Positions 35,793-44,976 are shown, counted from the stretch's first letter. The stretch is 64,000 bases of DNA from Nocardia miyunensis NBRC 108239 (GCF_001613065.1 NZ_BDBQ01000043.1:28058-92057); one strand, 5' to 3'. Notes: a model not told the origin generated them from the sequence alone. Translations and numbers: made by a program.

Positions 35793-36850
35793 CGCGGGGG
35801 CTCCTGTGGTGTCGCCGGGTTGATCGAGACGCCGCCGCTCAGGTATTCCTGCAACGTCTGCGGCAGGTGCTGCGGCCACGCCAGGGAGTCGGCCAGCACC
35901 CGCAGCGGCTTGCTGTCGATATTGGCCAGCATCGACTGGAAGTACGGGCCGCTGCCGACCTGCTCGCCGAGCGCGGCCGCGTAGGGGCCGACCTCGTCCA
36001 ATGCCTTGTCCAGGTTGTCCTTGTTCTTCTGCAGCAGTTGCAGCACCGAATTCAGTTTGTCCAGAGCGGGTTTCAGCAACGCCTCGTTGTCGTTGACGAA
36101 GCCGGTCAGTTGCTGCGCCAGACCGTTCACGTACACGATCAGCTGGCTGATCGCCTGCCGCCGATCGTTCAGCTCGCCGAGCAGATTGTCGCCGTCCATC
36201 AGCAGTGCGTCGAGCTGCATCTTGCGATCGGAGAGCACCTTGGTGACGTTCTGGGCGTGACCGAGCAGCTGGCCGAGGGCGTCGTCGCGCTTGTTCAGGC
36301 TTCGCGACAACGCGGTGATGCCGTCGAGCGCGGACCGCAGCGGCGCCGGGGTGTCGGCGAAGGTCTTCGACAGCGCGTCCAGCGTCTTGTTCGCCTGATC
36401 CAGATCCAGGCCCTGCACGGTGCCGGACAGATCGCTGAGCGCGTCGGTCAGCGAATACGGAGATGTGGTGCGGCTCAACGGAATCGTGTTGCCGACCCGG
36501 ATCGCCCCGTCACCGGACGGCAGGACCGCCAGTGATTTGCGGCCGAGAACCGTATTGGTCTTGATGGCCGCGCTGGTCGCGTCCCCGAGCCGGATCGTCT
36601 CGTCGAGGGAGAATTTCACCAGGACCTTGGGGCCGTCGAGTTTCAGCGACTCCACCTGTCCCGAGCGCACGCCCGCGACCTGGACCTGATCTCCGGGTTG
36701 CAGCCCGCCGGCATCGGCGAAGTAGGCGGTGTACTCGGCGCCGGATCGTACGAAGGGAAGTCGATCGAACTGCAACGCGGACAACGCGATCGCGACCGCC
36801 ATCACGAGGCCGACGATGCCGATGGAGATGAGTGACCGGTTCTCTTTCAA
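35789..36850 (-). CDS. mce4C: Mce4C, sterol import substrate-binding protein
   Basis: This 353-residue MlaD-domain protein shows LKENRSLISIGIVGLVMAVA (membrane anchor), then LQPGDQVQVAGVRSGQVESL. I place the start at a TTG whose last two bases form part of the TGA stop of mce4B (TTGA). That gives the same 4-base overlap seen at the other mce junctions. A GTG 12 bases upstream is the alternative. Helical region and C terminus are normal. Confidence 0.88.
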   Translation of the reverse strand: MKENRSLISIGIVGLVMAVAIALSALQFDRLPFVRSGAEYTAYFADAGGLQPGDQVQVAGVRSGQVESLKLDGPKVLVKFSLDETIRLGDATSAAIKTNTVLGRKSLAVLPSGDGAIRVGNTIPLSRTTSPYSLTDALSDLSGTVQGLDLDQANKTLDALSKTFADTPAPLRSALDGITALSRSLNKRDDALGQLLGHAQNVTKVLSDRKMQLDALLMDGDNLLGELNDRRQAISQLIVYVNGLAQQLTGFVNDNEALLKPALDKLNSVLQLLQKNKDNLDKALDEVGPYAAALGEQVGSGPYFQSMLANIDSKPLRVLADSLAWPQHLPQTLQEYLSGGVSINPATPQEPPR

Positions 36851-37878
36851 TTGCCCGCACACCTTCCGGTCGTCTGGTTGCCCGGCAGATGGACTTCCAT
36901 CGGCTTCCCATCGGGACCGTCGGCGAGCATTTGCGTACCGCAGACGTACATGTTCAGGAACGATCCGTAGGACCCGACCCGGACCAGCTGCTTGTACGCC
37001 TGCGGCAGCTTGCTCAACAGCGTCTGGACGTCCGCGGAATGATCGTCGAGGTTCGTCGCGACCCGGCCCAACTGCGTGAAGGTCTGTTGCAGGTCGGGCC
37101 GCGCCTCCTGCAGCAGGCCCTGCAGATCGGTGGTCGCGTCGGCCAGCTTCGGCAGCGCCGCGCCTATCGGATCCCGGTCCGCGGCCAGCCCGCTGATCAG
37201 GCGTTGCAGTTCGGTCAGGGTGGCGTCGAATTCCTTGCTGTGCGCGTCGATGGTGCCCAGCACGGTGTTCAGGTCATTGATGACGCTGCCGATCAGCGCA
37301 TCCCGATCGGCGATCGTCTTGGCGAACGAACCGGAGCTGTTCAACAGCGCCACCAGCGCGCCGCCCTGCCCCTGGAAGACCTGCAGCAGCGCGCTGGTCA
37401 GCGAGTTGACCTGGGTGGGATCCAGGCCCTGTAGCAGCGGCTTGAATCCGCCGAGCAGCATGTCCAGATCCAGCGCGGGCTTGGTCTTGTCGGTGCCGAT
37501 GGTGCCGCCCTCGGACAGGGTCCGATCGCTGCCGGGGCTGTCCATCAGCTCCATGTACCGGTCGCCCACCAGATTCTCGTACCGGATGGCGGCGTGCGTA
37601 CTTTCCAGCAGCCGGTATTTGCTGTCGACGTTGAAATCCACGTGCGCGAGATCGTCCTTGCCGACGTACACCCGATTGACGGTCCCCACCGGTACACCGG
37701 CGATGCGCACCTTCGAGCCCGGCAGCATGCCGGACGACTGGGTGAACACCGCGTGATACCCGGTCTCGCTGGAGAATCGCATCTGGCTGAAGATCACGAC
37801 CAGGAAACCCAGGACGACCACCATCACCAGGGTGAAGATCCCCAATTTGACGCTCGTGGCGTGCGGTTTGAATCTCAT
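36847..37878 (-). CDS. mce4B: Mce4B, sterol import substrate-binding protein
   Basis: This 343-residue subunit begins MRFKPHATSVKLGIFTLVMV with an immediate membrane segment. Its MlaD domain carries MLPGSKVRIAGVPVGTVNRV, followed by a helical domain and a short tail ending TTGRCAGN. It overlaps mce4A by 4 bases. The longer reading that extends into mce4A is rejected. Confidence 0.9.
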   Translation of the reverse strand: MRFKPHATSVKLGIFTLVMVVVLGFLVVIFSQMRFSSETGYHAVFTQSSGMLPGSKVRIAGVPVGTVNRVYVGKDDLAHVDFNVDSKYRLLESTHAAIRYENLVGDRYMELMDSPGSDRTLSEGGTIGTDKTKPALDLDMLLGGFKPLLQGLDPTQVNSLTSALLQVFQGQGGALVALLNSSGSFAKTIADRDALIGSVINDLNTVLGTIDAHSKEFDATLTELQRLISGLAADRDPIGAALPKLADATTDLQGLLQEARPDLQQTFTQLGRVATNLDDHSADVQTLLSKLPQAYKQLVRVGSYGSFLNMYVCGTQMLADGPDGKPMEVHLPGNQTTGRCAGN

Positions 37879-39098
37879 CGCTGCGGCACCCCCGGCACCC
37901 CGGGCAGCCCGGCGAACAGAATTTGGAACACCTTTCCAGCGTCCTGGTGGGTATGCAGCTCGGGAGTCCATACATGGCCCTGGGAGCTGTCGGTCACCAG
38001 ATATTTGGCGTGGTCGCCCGGTTTCATCGTCTGGGTCTGGCAGAGCGTGGCACCGGTGCCGTTCACCTTCGGCAGGTCCTGCGGATATTTGTACGGCTCG
38101 CCGCCGGGCATGAAGCCCGCGTCCAGCAGCAATCCCTGACCCGAACCACCGAAGATCTGCTGATACAGCGCCCAGTTGTCGCCGAAGGCGTTGATGACGC
38201 ACGGCAGCGAACCCTGGTACTGGTAGAGCAGATCCGTGGTCGGGCGCAGCAGGTCCAGCGCCGTCACCAGTGGTTTCTGATTGGTGGACAGGATCGGCTG
38301 GGTGGTATTCGCCAGGCCGATCAGGTTGGCCAGCATCGCGTCGAAATTGTGCTCCTCCGCGAGGATGGTCTTGCTGGTGATCACGGCATTGTTCGTGGTG
38401 CGCAACAGATCCGGCGCGGTATCGGCGTAGAGGTTCGTCACGCCCGCGGTCGATCGCAGATCACGTTGCAGCGCCGGCAGACTCGGGTTGATGTTCTTCA
38501 GGTACGTATCGCTGTCGGCGAGCAGCTGACCCAGTTTGTCGCCGCGCCCCTGCAGGGCGGTGCCCAGCGCGGTCAGGGTGGCGTTCAGCTTCTCCGGCTT
38601 CACCATCGCCAGCACCTGGGTCAGTTGCTCGAACAACGTGTTGAATTCGACGGTGACGTGCCGGGCGTCGACGGTCTGGCCGGGCCGCAGCGATTCACTC
38701 GAAGGGTGCTGCGGCGCGGTGAAATTCACGTATTTGGCGCCGAATACGGTGGTGGAGCTGATATCCACGCCCGCATTGGACGGAACCAGCTTCAGCTGAT
38801 CGGGATTGATGGCCAGCTTCAGCCGTGCCCCGTCGCCGGTGAAGGTGATCTGCTTGACGGTGCCGATGTCGACACCGCGCATCTTCACCTTCGCGTCCTT
38901 GTCCATCACCAGGCCCGCGCGGGGAGCGTCGACGTAGATCGCCTCGGTGCTGGTGAATCCGCCCGCGAACATGGTCAGCGCGATCGCGACCACCGCGGCG
39001 ATGCTCAGCACGAAGGCCGCACCCGCGAGTTTGACGCCCCACCCGGCACCGAAAACCCTTCCGGCGCCGTCCCTTTCGACAAGTCTGTTTCTCGCCAT
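37875..39098 (-). CDS. mce4A: Mce4A, sterol import substrate-binding protein
   Basis: This 407-residue first Mce subunit has a membrane segment at about 22-46 and the MlaD core LVMDKDAKVKMRGVDIGTV near 65. The Mce4A-type middle ends with NWALYQQIFGGSGQGL, and the C terminus is PGVPGVPQR. It follows yrbE4B by 6 bases. Mce4A belongs to the cholesterol importer, and the flanking otsA and hsd4A genes support the Mce4 assignment over other Mce systems. Confidence 0.92.
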   Translation of the reverse strand: MARNRLVERDGAGRVFGAGWGVKLAGAAFVLSIAAVVAIALTMFAGGFTSTEAIYVDAPRAGLVMDKDAKVKMRGVDIGTVKQITFTGDGARLKLAINPDQLKLVPSNAGVDISSTTVFGAKYVNFTAPQHPSSESLRPGQTVDARHVTVEFNTLFEQLTQVLAMVKPEKLNATLTALGTALQGRGDKLGQLLADSDTYLKNINPSLPALQRDLRSTAGVTNLYADTAPDLLRTTNNAVITSKTILAEEHNFDAMLANLIGLANTTQPILSTNQKPLVTALDLLRPTTDLLYQYQGSLPCVINAFGDNWALYQQIFGGSGQGLLLDAGFMPGGEPYKYPQDLPKVNGTGATLCQTQTMKPGDHAKYLVTDSSQGHVWTPELHTHQDAGKVFQILFAGLPGVPGVPQR

Positions 39099-39104
39099 AC
39101 CGCC

Positions 39105-39956
39105 CTACCTGGAGAGATGGAAATTGCCGGAGGTGCCGTAGATGGCCAGCGAGACCAGCAGGGTCACCATCACCACCGCGATCAGCGAGGCGCGCACCGC
39201 GTTGCCGACCGCGACGCCGACGCCGACCGGACCGCCGGACGCGTGGTAGCCGTAGTAGGTGTGAATCATCATGACCGCCAAGGCCATGAAGATCGCCTGC
39301 ACGAACGACCACAGAATGTCGCTGGGAATCAGGAACGTCGAGAAGTAGTGGTCGTACACACCGGCCGACTGCCCGTAGATCACCACTGTGGCAAAGCGAC
39401 TCGCGATGAACGAGGCGATCACCGCCAGCGCGTACAGCGGGACGATCGCGATCATCCCGGCCAGCACCCGTGTGCCGATCAGGAACGGCACCGGTTTGAT
39501 GGCCATCACCTCGAGCGCGTCGATCTCCTCGGACACCCGCATCGCGCCGAGCTGCGCGGTGGCGCCGGCCCCGATGGTGGCCGCCAGGCCGATGCCCGAG
39601 ATCACCGGCGCCGCGATGCGCACGTTCAGGAAGGCCGCGAAGAAGCCGGTCAGCGCCTCGACGCCGATATTGCCCAGTGAGCTGTAGCCCTGCACCGCGA
39701 TGGTGCCGCCGGCGAACAGCGTCAGGAAGCCGACGATCACCACGGTGCCGCCGATCACGGCCAAAGCGCCGGTGCCCATGCTGATTTCGGCGATGAGCCG
39801 GATGGTCTCGGTGCGGTACTGGTAGAACGCCTTGGGCACCGAGCGCAGCGATTCGGCATAGAAGAGCGCATGCCGCCCGACATTGTCGAGCGATTCGGAC
39901 AGCCGGCGCACTCGTCGAACTGTACGCGGGAAGCGAGCGTGGATTACGAAGGCCAT
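39105..39956 (-). CDS. yrbE4B: YrbE4B, permease of the Mce4 importer
   Basis: This 283-residue MlaE-family permease has five to six hydrophobic segments, including VIGGTVVIVGFLTLF and LIGTRVLAGMIAIVPLYALA, with the EIDALEVMAIKP coupling-helix motif that contacts the ATPase. It follows yrbE4A by 4 bases. The MceG ATPase is not in the window, as in mycobacteria where it is encoded elsewhere. Confidence 0.93.
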   Translation of the reverse strand: MAFVIHARFPRTVRRVRRLSESLDNVGRHALFYAESLRSVPKAFYQYRTETIRLIAEISMGTGALAVIGGTVVIVGFLTLFAGGTIAVQGYSSLGNIGVEALTGFFAAFLNVRIAAPVISGIGLAATIGAGATAQLGAMRVSEEIDALEVMAIKPVPFLIGTRVLAGMIAIVPLYALAVIASFIASRFATVVIYGQSAGVYDHYFSTFLIPSDILWSFVQAIFMALAVMMIHTYYGYHASGGPVGVGVAVGNAVRASLIAVVMVTLLVSLAIYGTSGNFHLSR

Positions 39957-39960
39957 CGGG

Positions 39961-40725
39961 TCACCGGACCGTGAACTTGATACCGACCGCGGTGACCACC
40001 ACGTTCAGCACGAACAGAACCATGAAGGAGAACACCACCGTTTGATTGACCGCGTCACCGACGCTCTTGGGACCACCCTTGACGTTCAGCCCCAGATAGC
40101 AGGCCGTCAATCCGGCGGCCAGACCGAACAGGGTGGCTTTGACCTCGGCGATGACCAGTTCGGGCAGATGGGTCAGCAGCGTGATGCCGTTGACGAACGC
40201 GCCCGGATTCACGCCCTGCAGATAGACCGAGAAGAGGAAGCCGCCGCCGATGCCGATCACGCACACCAGGCCGTTCAGCAGGGCCGCGACGAACATCGAC
40301 GCCAGCACCCGAGGCACCACCAGCCGCTGGATGGGGTCGATGCCGAGCACCTTCATCGCGTCGATCTCCTCGCGGATGGTGCGGGCGCCCAGATCCGCGC
40401 AGATCGCGGTGGCTCCGGCGCCGGCCACGATCAGCACGGTGACGATCGGGCCGACCTGGGTCACCGTGCCGAACGCGGCGCCCGCGCCGGACAGGTCGGC
40501 CGCGCCGATCTCGCGGAGCAGAATGTTGAGCGTGAAACTCACCAGAACGGTGAACGGGATGGCGACCAGCAAGGTCGGAAAAATCGAAACCCGGGCGATG
40601 AACCATGCTTGGTCGACGAATTCACGACGCTGGAAGGGCGGCCGCACGGTCGCCTTGGCCACCGCGGCGGTGAGTTCGAAGAACCCGCCGACCGCTCGCA
40701 ACGGCACGGCAAGAACCTCGTTCAT
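39961..40725 (-). CDS. yrbE4A: YrbE4A, permease of the Mce4 importer
   Basis: This 254-residue MlaE-family permease carries EEIDAMKVLGIDPIQRLVVP (coupling helix) and several membrane spans. AAGGAGGG is 8 bases before the ATG at 40723-40725, so that start is chosen over one 30 bases upstream. As the first gene of the operon, it has two KstR-like boxes in its promoter region. Confidence 0.93.
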   Translation of the reverse strand: MNEVLAVPLRAVGGFFELTAAVAKATVRPPFQRREFVDQAWFIARVSIFPTLLVAIPFTVLVSFTLNILLREIGAADLSGAGAAFGTVTQVGPIVTVLIVAGAGATAICADLGARTIREEIDAMKVLGIDPIQRLVVPRVLASMFVAALLNGLVCVIGIGGGFLFSVYLQGVNPGAFVNGITLLTHLPELVIAEVKATLFGLAAGLTACYLGLNVKGGPKSVGDAVNQTVVFSFMVLFVLNVVVTAVGIKFTVR

Positions 40726-40802
40726 TCCCGATTCCCTCCTTGCCATGCCTTGCACGTCGAGCTTGTGACGGCGGTCTCAACCGGCCCGTCGATCTGGAAG
40801 AT

Positions 40803-40816
40803 TAGAACACGTTCAC
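40803..40816. promoter_or_regulatory. Candidate KstR box upstream of yrbE4A
   Basis: TAGAACACGTTCAC has the KstR core AAC-NN-GTT with paired AGAAC/GTTC flanks. It lies 77 bases upstream of the yrbE4A start. Confidence 0.7.
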
Positions 40817-40880
40817 TCTGCTGTCGAGCACCGTTTGGCAATATTGAACTGCTCTTTCCTGCCGAACGGTGATCGGAAGT

Positions 40881-40894
40881 TAGAACTTGTTCAT
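40881..40894. promoter_or_regulatory. Second candidate KstR box upstream of yrbE4A
   Basis: TAGAACTTGTTCAT has the same core and lies 78 bases from the first box, giving the mce4 promoter two sites. Confidence 0.65.
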
Positions 40895-40997
40895 ACGGTG
40901 TAAGGAAAAATCCATGTGAGTCACCCCACACCGTCGATCTCCATGTCTACCAAGTGGTGGACCGGCGATCAACAACGTGGCCGGCAGCTGTTCGCCA

Positions 40998-41903
40998 CTA
41001 GCCCAGTTCGCTCAACGATGACGCCGAAAACGTACGCCCCACGGGGCGTTCGGCAAAATATCCGCCGAGCGTGTCGGCGAGCGCCTCGGGAGACCATTCC
41101 GCACCCGCGGCGTCGAAACGCTGTTCGACCACAGGGGCGGCCATCAGCGCCACCATCGGGCCGTAGACGACGAATACCTGACCATTCACCGCATCCGCGG
41201 CGGGCGAAGCCAGATAGGCGACCAACCGCCCGACGTGATCCGGCGAGAGCGGATCGACACCTTCCTCGGGTGCGTCGGAGAAGACCTTCTCGGTCATCGA
41301 GGTGCGCGCCCGCGGGCAGATTGCGTTGGCGCGCACGCCATATCGCTCGAGTCCGCGGGCCGCGGACAAGGTCAGCGCGGTGATTCCGGCCTTGGCGGCC
41401 CCGTAGTTCGGCTGCCCCGCCGGACCCAGCAGACCGGCCTCGGACGAGGTGTTGATCAAACGGCCGTAGATCGGCGCTCCGGCCGCTTTGGATTTGGCGC
41501 GCCAGTACGCGGCGGCATTGCGGGACAACAGGAAATGTCCGCGCAGATGAACGGCGAGGACGGTATCCCAGTCCTCGTCGGTGAGATTGAAAAGCATTCC
41601 GTCACGGACTATTCCGGCGTTGTTCACCACGATGTCGACACCGCCGAACGTCTCGTCCGCGGTGCGAATCAGCGCATCGGCAGTGGCCCGTTCCGCAATA
41701 CTGCCGGCGACGAATTCAGCCTTGGCGCCGAGTGCGCGAATATCGGCGAGAGTTGCCGATACCGCATCGTTCTCGACGAGATCGTTGACGACGACCGAGG
41801 CTCCAGCGGCAGCCAGGGCGAGCGCGTCCGCCCGCCCCAGACCGGCACCGGCGCCCGTCACAATGGCCACCCGACCAGACAAGCTGATTTCTGATTCGCT
41901 CAC
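40998..41903 (-). CDS. hsd4A: Short-chain dehydrogenase, Hsd4A-like
   Basis: This 301-residue SDR corresponds in position and sequence type to Rv3502c, which oxidises the 3-hydroxyacyl-CoA formed during beta-oxidation of the sterol side chain. NAD-binding TGAGAGLG is at residues 17-24 and the catalytic residues are Ser153/154, Y167 and K171 (NYGAAKAG). It is located just downstream of a perfect KstR box and ahead of the mce4 promoter. Assignment of the reaction rests on family and context. Confidence 0.85.
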   Translation of the reverse strand: MSESEISLSGRVAIVTGAGAGLGRADALALAAAGASVVVNDLVENDAVSATLADIRALGAKAEFVAGSIAERATADALIRTADETFGGVDIVVNNAGIVRDGMLFNLTDEDWDTVLAVHLRGHFLLSRNAAAYWRAKSKAAGAPIYGRLINTSSEAGLLGPAGQPNYGAAKAGITALTLSAARGLERYGVRANAICPRARTSMTEKVFSDAPEEGVDPLSPDHVGRLVAYLASPAADAVNGQVFVVYGPMVALMAAPVVEQRFDAAGAEWSPEALADTLGGYFAERPVGRTFSASSLSELG

Positions 41904-41913
41904 ACGCAGACTC

Positions 41914-41927
41914 TAGAACGTGTTCCA
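41914..41927. promoter_or_regulatory. Candidate KstR box upstream of hsd4A
   Basis: TAGAACGTGTTCCA matches TNNAACNNGTTNNA at every fixed position. It is 11 bases upstream of the hsd4A start. Confidence 0.8.
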
Positions 41928-41946
41928 GTTAACGGCAAGCATCGAT

Positions 41947-42135
41947 TCAGACGAGCTTCAACGCCGCCTTCGGGCACTGCGCGACCGCGGTCTTCACGTC
42001 GTCGAGCTGGTCGTCCGGCACATCGCCCGAGGCGACGTGCAGGTTGTCCTCGTCATCGAGTTCGAACACGTCGGGGGCGTATCCGACACAGATGCCGTTG
42101 GCCTCGCACTGGTCGAAATCCACACTGACCTTCAT
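41947..42135 (-). CDS. fdxD: 3Fe-4S ferredoxin, FdxD-like
   Basis: This 62-residue ferredoxin has cysteines C10, C16 and C54 (DQCEANGICVGY and AQCPKAAL). Only three ligands of the usual four are present, as in 3Fe-4S ferredoxins that serve cytochromes P450. It fits the position of Rv3503c beside hsd4A and fadE26 and could pass electrons to CYP125. GGAG lies about 8 bases before the ATG at 42133-42135. Confidence 0.9.
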   Translation of the reverse strand: MKVSVDFDQCEANGICVGYAPDVFELDDEDNLHVASGDVPDDQLDDVKTAVAQCPKAALKLV

Positions 42136-42221
42136 TTGACAACTCCTTTGCCACTGATAGCCCGAGCCTACAAGCCCACCTCGGCCAAGGAGGCGGAAGC
42201 GGCCCGGTTCGGGGTCCATAC

Positions 42222-42235
42222 TGGAACATGTTTCA
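42222..42235. promoter_or_regulatory. Candidate KstR box between fdxD and fadE26
   Basis: TGGAACATGTTTCA is a full match to TNNAACNNGTTNNA. It sits between two divergent genes and could control both. Confidence 0.8.
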
Positions 42236-42326
42236 GTAGTTGTGCAATGATCGGGACAAGCGCCCAGTCCATGTCGGCTGGCTATCGAACGAGCTGGCTA
42301 CCCGGAAGAACGACGAGGTTACCGCC

Positions 42327-43520
42327 ATGCGGATTGCGTATACCCCGCAGCAGGAACAGCTACGCGCGGAACTGCGCGACTATTTCGCCACGCTGATCAC
42401 CCCCGAGCGGCGCGAGGCGCTCTCGGCGCAGACCGGCGAATACGGCCAGGGCAACGTCTATCGCGAGGTGGTCCAGCAGATGGGCCACGACGGCTGGCTG
42501 ACGCTGAGCTGGCCGAAGGAGTACGGCGGCCAGGATCGCTCCACCATGGATCAGCTGATCTTCACCGATGAGGCCGCCATCGCGGGCGCACCTGTGCCGT
42601 TCCTGACCATCAACTCGGTCGCGCCGACGATCATGCACTACGGCACCGAGGAGCAGAAGAAGTTCTTCCTGCCCAAGATCGCCGCCGGTGAGCTGCACTT
42701 CTCCATCGGCTACTCCGAACCGGGCGCGGGCACCGACCTGGCCTCGCTGCGCACCAGCGCGGTGCGCGACGGCGACGACTGGATCGTCAACGGGCAGAAG
42801 ATGTGGACCAGCCTGATCCAGTACGCCGACTACGTCTGGCTGGCCGCGCGCACCGATCCGAATGCCAAGAAGCACAAGGGCATCAGCATGTTCATCATGC
42901 CGACCACCGCCGAGGGCTTCTCCTGGACGCCGGTGCACACCATGGCCGGTCCGGACACCAGCGCCACCTACTACCAGGACGTGCGCATCCCGCACACGAA
43001 TATGGTCGGCCCAGAGAACGGCGGCTGGCCCCTGGTCACCAATCAGCTCAACCACGAGCGCGTCGCCCTGACCTCGGCCGCCGCCCTGCAGCTGGCGCTG
43101 GCCCAGACGGTGGACTGGGCCAAGAACAACAAGGACTCCAACGGCGGGCGCGTCATCGACAGCGAATGGGTGCGGCTGAATCTGGCCCGGGTGCACGCCA
43201 AGGTCGAATACCTGAAATTGCTGAACTGGGAGATAGCGTCCGGCGCGGACGCGGGCGGCGACTCCGCGCCCAAGCCGTGGAATGCCTCCACCTGCAAGGT
43301 GCTCGGCACCGAACTGGCCACCGAGGCGTACCGCACGCTGATGGAAGTGCTCGGCCCGCAGGCATATCTGCGCCAGGGTTCGGCCGGAGCCCAGCTGCTC
43401 GGCCGCCTCGAGCGCATGCACCGCGCCTGCCTGATCCTCACCTTCGGCGGCGGCACCAACGAGGTGCAGCGCGACATCATCGCCATGACCGCCCTGAAGC
43501 AGCCCGCCGCTGCGCGCTAG
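42327..43520 (+). CDS. fadE26: Acyl-CoA dehydrogenase FadE26 (ChsE4)
   Basis: This 397-residue flavoprotein subunit forms, with FadE27, an alpha2beta2 dehydrogenase that oxidises the 3-oxo-cholest-4-en-26-oyl-CoA side chain in mycobacteria. Family motifs include GYSEPGAGTDLASLRTSA and a C-terminal LTFGGGTNEVQRDIIAM. GACGAGG precedes the ATG at 42327. fadE27 follows after 21 bases. Confidence 0.93.
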   Translation: MRIAYTPQQEQLRAELRDYFATLITPERREALSAQTGEYGQGNVYREVVQQMGHDGWLTLSWPKEYGGQDRSTMDQLIFTDEAAIAGAPVPFLTINSVAPTIMHYGTEEQKKFFLPKIAAGELHFSIGYSEPGAGTDLASLRTSAVRDGDDWIVNGQKMWTSLIQYADYVWLAARTDPNAKKHKGISMFIMPTTAEGFSWTPVHTMAGPDTSATYYQDVRIPHTNMVGPENGGWPLVTNQLNHERVALTSAAALQLALAQTVDWAKNNKDSNGGRVIDSEWVRLNLARVHAKVEYLKLLNWEIASGADAGGDSAPKPWNASTCKVLGTELATEAYRTLMEVLGPQAYLRQGSAGAQLLGRLERMHRACLILTFGGGTNEVQRDIIAMTALKQPAAAR

Positions 43521-43541
43521 ATTGGAAAGCTAGGTAACACA

Positions 43542-44657
43542 ATGGATTTCACTCTCACCGAAGCGCAGCAGGATCTGGCCCGGCTCACCGCCGAGGTGAC
43601 CGGCAAGCTGGTCACCTCCGATCGGTTGCGCGAACTGGACGCCGATTCGGGCATCGTGCGGTTCGACGAACCGCTGTGGAACTCGCTGGCCGAGACCGGC
43701 GTGCTGGCCGCGGCGCTGCCGGAATCGGTGGGCGGCGGCGGTTTCGGCGTCCTGGAGCAGACCGCCGTGCTGCGCGAACTCGGACGTTCGGTGGCGCCGG
43801 TGCCGTATCTGTGGTCGATCGTGCTCGGCGCGGGTGCGCTGGCGGAGTTCGGCTCGGCGTCCCAGCGTGAACTGGCGTCCGAAGCCGCTTCGGGCGCAAC
43901 GATTCTCACCGTCGCGCTGAGCGAGGAGCGCAACTGGGAGCCGTCCCGGCCGGTCACCACCGCCGTATCCGACGGTGACGGCTGGCGCATCACCGGACTG
44001 AAGATCACCGTGCCGTTCGCGCGGCAGTCGTCGCGAATCCTGGTGCCCGCCACGGTATCCGGGAAAGCCGCGGTATTCCTGGTCGATCCGGCCCAGGCCG
44101 GGGTGCGGATCACCGATCAGATCGTCACCGACCGCACACCCGAGGCCGAGATCGAATTCTCAGGCGCCCCAGCGGAATTGGTCGGCACCGTCGACCAGGG
44201 TCCGGAAATCCTGGACTGGGTGCTGCACCGGGCCTGGCTCGGCCTGTCCGCACATCAGCTGGGCGTGGTGGAGAAGGGCCTCGAACTCGTCGCCGACTAC
44301 GCCCGCGAACGCGAGCAGTTCAACCGCAAGATCGGCGGCTTCCAGGCCGTGGCGCAGCGTCTGGCGGACAGCTACATCGACGTGCAGGGCATCCGGCTGG
44401 CCGTCCAGCAGGCCGCCTGGTGCCTATCCGAGGGCCTGCCCGCCACCGCCGAGATCCACACCGCCAAGTTCTGGGCCGCCGAAGCCGGTCACCGCGTCTC
44501 GCACACCGTCGTGCACGTCCACGGCGGCGTCGGCATCGACCGCGACCACATCGTCAACCAGTTCTTCACCACCGCCAAACACAACGAATTCGCCCTCGGG
44601 GGCGCCACCGACCACCTCCGCGCCCTGGGTGCGCAACTGGCCGAATCCCCCAACTGA
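43542..44657 (+). CDS. fadE27: Acyl-CoA dehydrogenase FadE27 (ChsE5)
   Basis: This 371-residue partner subunit has an N terminus MDFTLTEAQQDLARL, central SEERNWEPSRPVTT and a C-terminal HVHGGVGIDRDH. Motifs are weaker than in FadE26, as expected where one subunit carries the catalytic Glu. It is co-directional with fadE26, and a strong terminator hairpin follows at 44663-44700. The two genes form a KstR-controlled pair. Confidence 0.93.
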   Translation: MDFTLTEAQQDLARLTAEVTGKLVTSDRLRELDADSGIVRFDEPLWNSLAETGVLAAALPESVGGGGFGVLEQTAVLRELGRSVAPVPYLWSIVLGAGALAEFGSASQRELASEAASGATILTVALSEERNWEPSRPVTTAVSDGDGWRITGLKITVPFARQSSRILVPATVSGKAAVFLVDPAQAGVRITDQIVTDRTPEAEIEFSGAPAELVGTVDQGPEILDWVLHRAWLGLSAHQLGVVEKGLELVADYAREREQFNRKIGGFQAVAQRLADSYIDVQGIRLAVQQAAWCLSEGLPATAEIHTAKFWAAEAGHRVSHTVVHVHGGVGIDRDHIVNQFFTTAKHNEFALGGATDHLRALGAQLAESPN

Positions 44658-44662
44658 GGTTG

Positions 44663-44700
44663 GTTTCGCCGCGCCGTACGTGCGACGCGGCGAAACTTTT
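44663..44700 (+). terminator. Rho-independent terminator after fadE27
   Basis: An 11-base perfect stem (GTTTCGCCGCG with CGCGGCGAAAC) and a 12-base loop are followed by TTTT. Confidence 0.75.
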
Positions 44701-44703
44701 CGT

Positions 44704-44729
44704 ACATAAATCAGCACCTCCTGTACAAT
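44704..44729 (+). promoter_or_regulatory. Phd/Doc promoter and probable operator
   Basis: TACAAT at 44724-44729 lies 7 bases before the antitoxin ATG, again leaderless. An inverted repeat GTACA...TGTAC (about 44702 and 44722) overlaps the box and could bind the antitoxin for self-repression. Confidence 0.5.
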
Positions 44730-44736
44730 TCAGGTC

Positions 44737-44976
44737 ATGTCAGCACTGCGCGCAGATGAGCCTTGGGAACTTCCGGTCAGCGACGCCAGAGAGCGTCTCT
44801 CGGAGGTAGTCGCCGCTGCCGAGGCCGGCACCGTCGTGCACCTGACGCGACACGGTCGACGGGTCGCAGCCGTCGTACCCGAGCCGATGGCCGAGACCGC
44901 CGACAGCGAGGTGCGCGCACTATCGGCACGATTCGCAGCCAAGCACCGATCGCTGCTCGATCGGCTGGCCGAGTGA
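44737..44976 (+). CDS. Phd/YefM family antitoxin
   Basis: This 79-residue protein has the Phd/YefM N-terminal DNA-binding fold (WELPVSDARERLSEVVAAAEAG, then VVHLTRHGRRVAAVVP), followed by a helical C-terminal tail that would wrap the toxin. It overlaps the downstream Doc gene (GTGA). The promoter has an inverted repeat, typical of self-regulated toxin-antitoxin pairs. Confidence 0.9.
   Translation: MSALRADEPWELPVSDARERLSEVVAAAEAGTVVHLTRHGRRVAAVVPEPMAETADSEVRALSARFAAKHRSLLDRLAE

Noticed and set aside
37923..39680. 585-codon open frame antisense to mce4A and yrbE4B
   Set aside because: It is a shadow of well-supported minus-strand genes, with no start signal and a composition typical of antisense frames.
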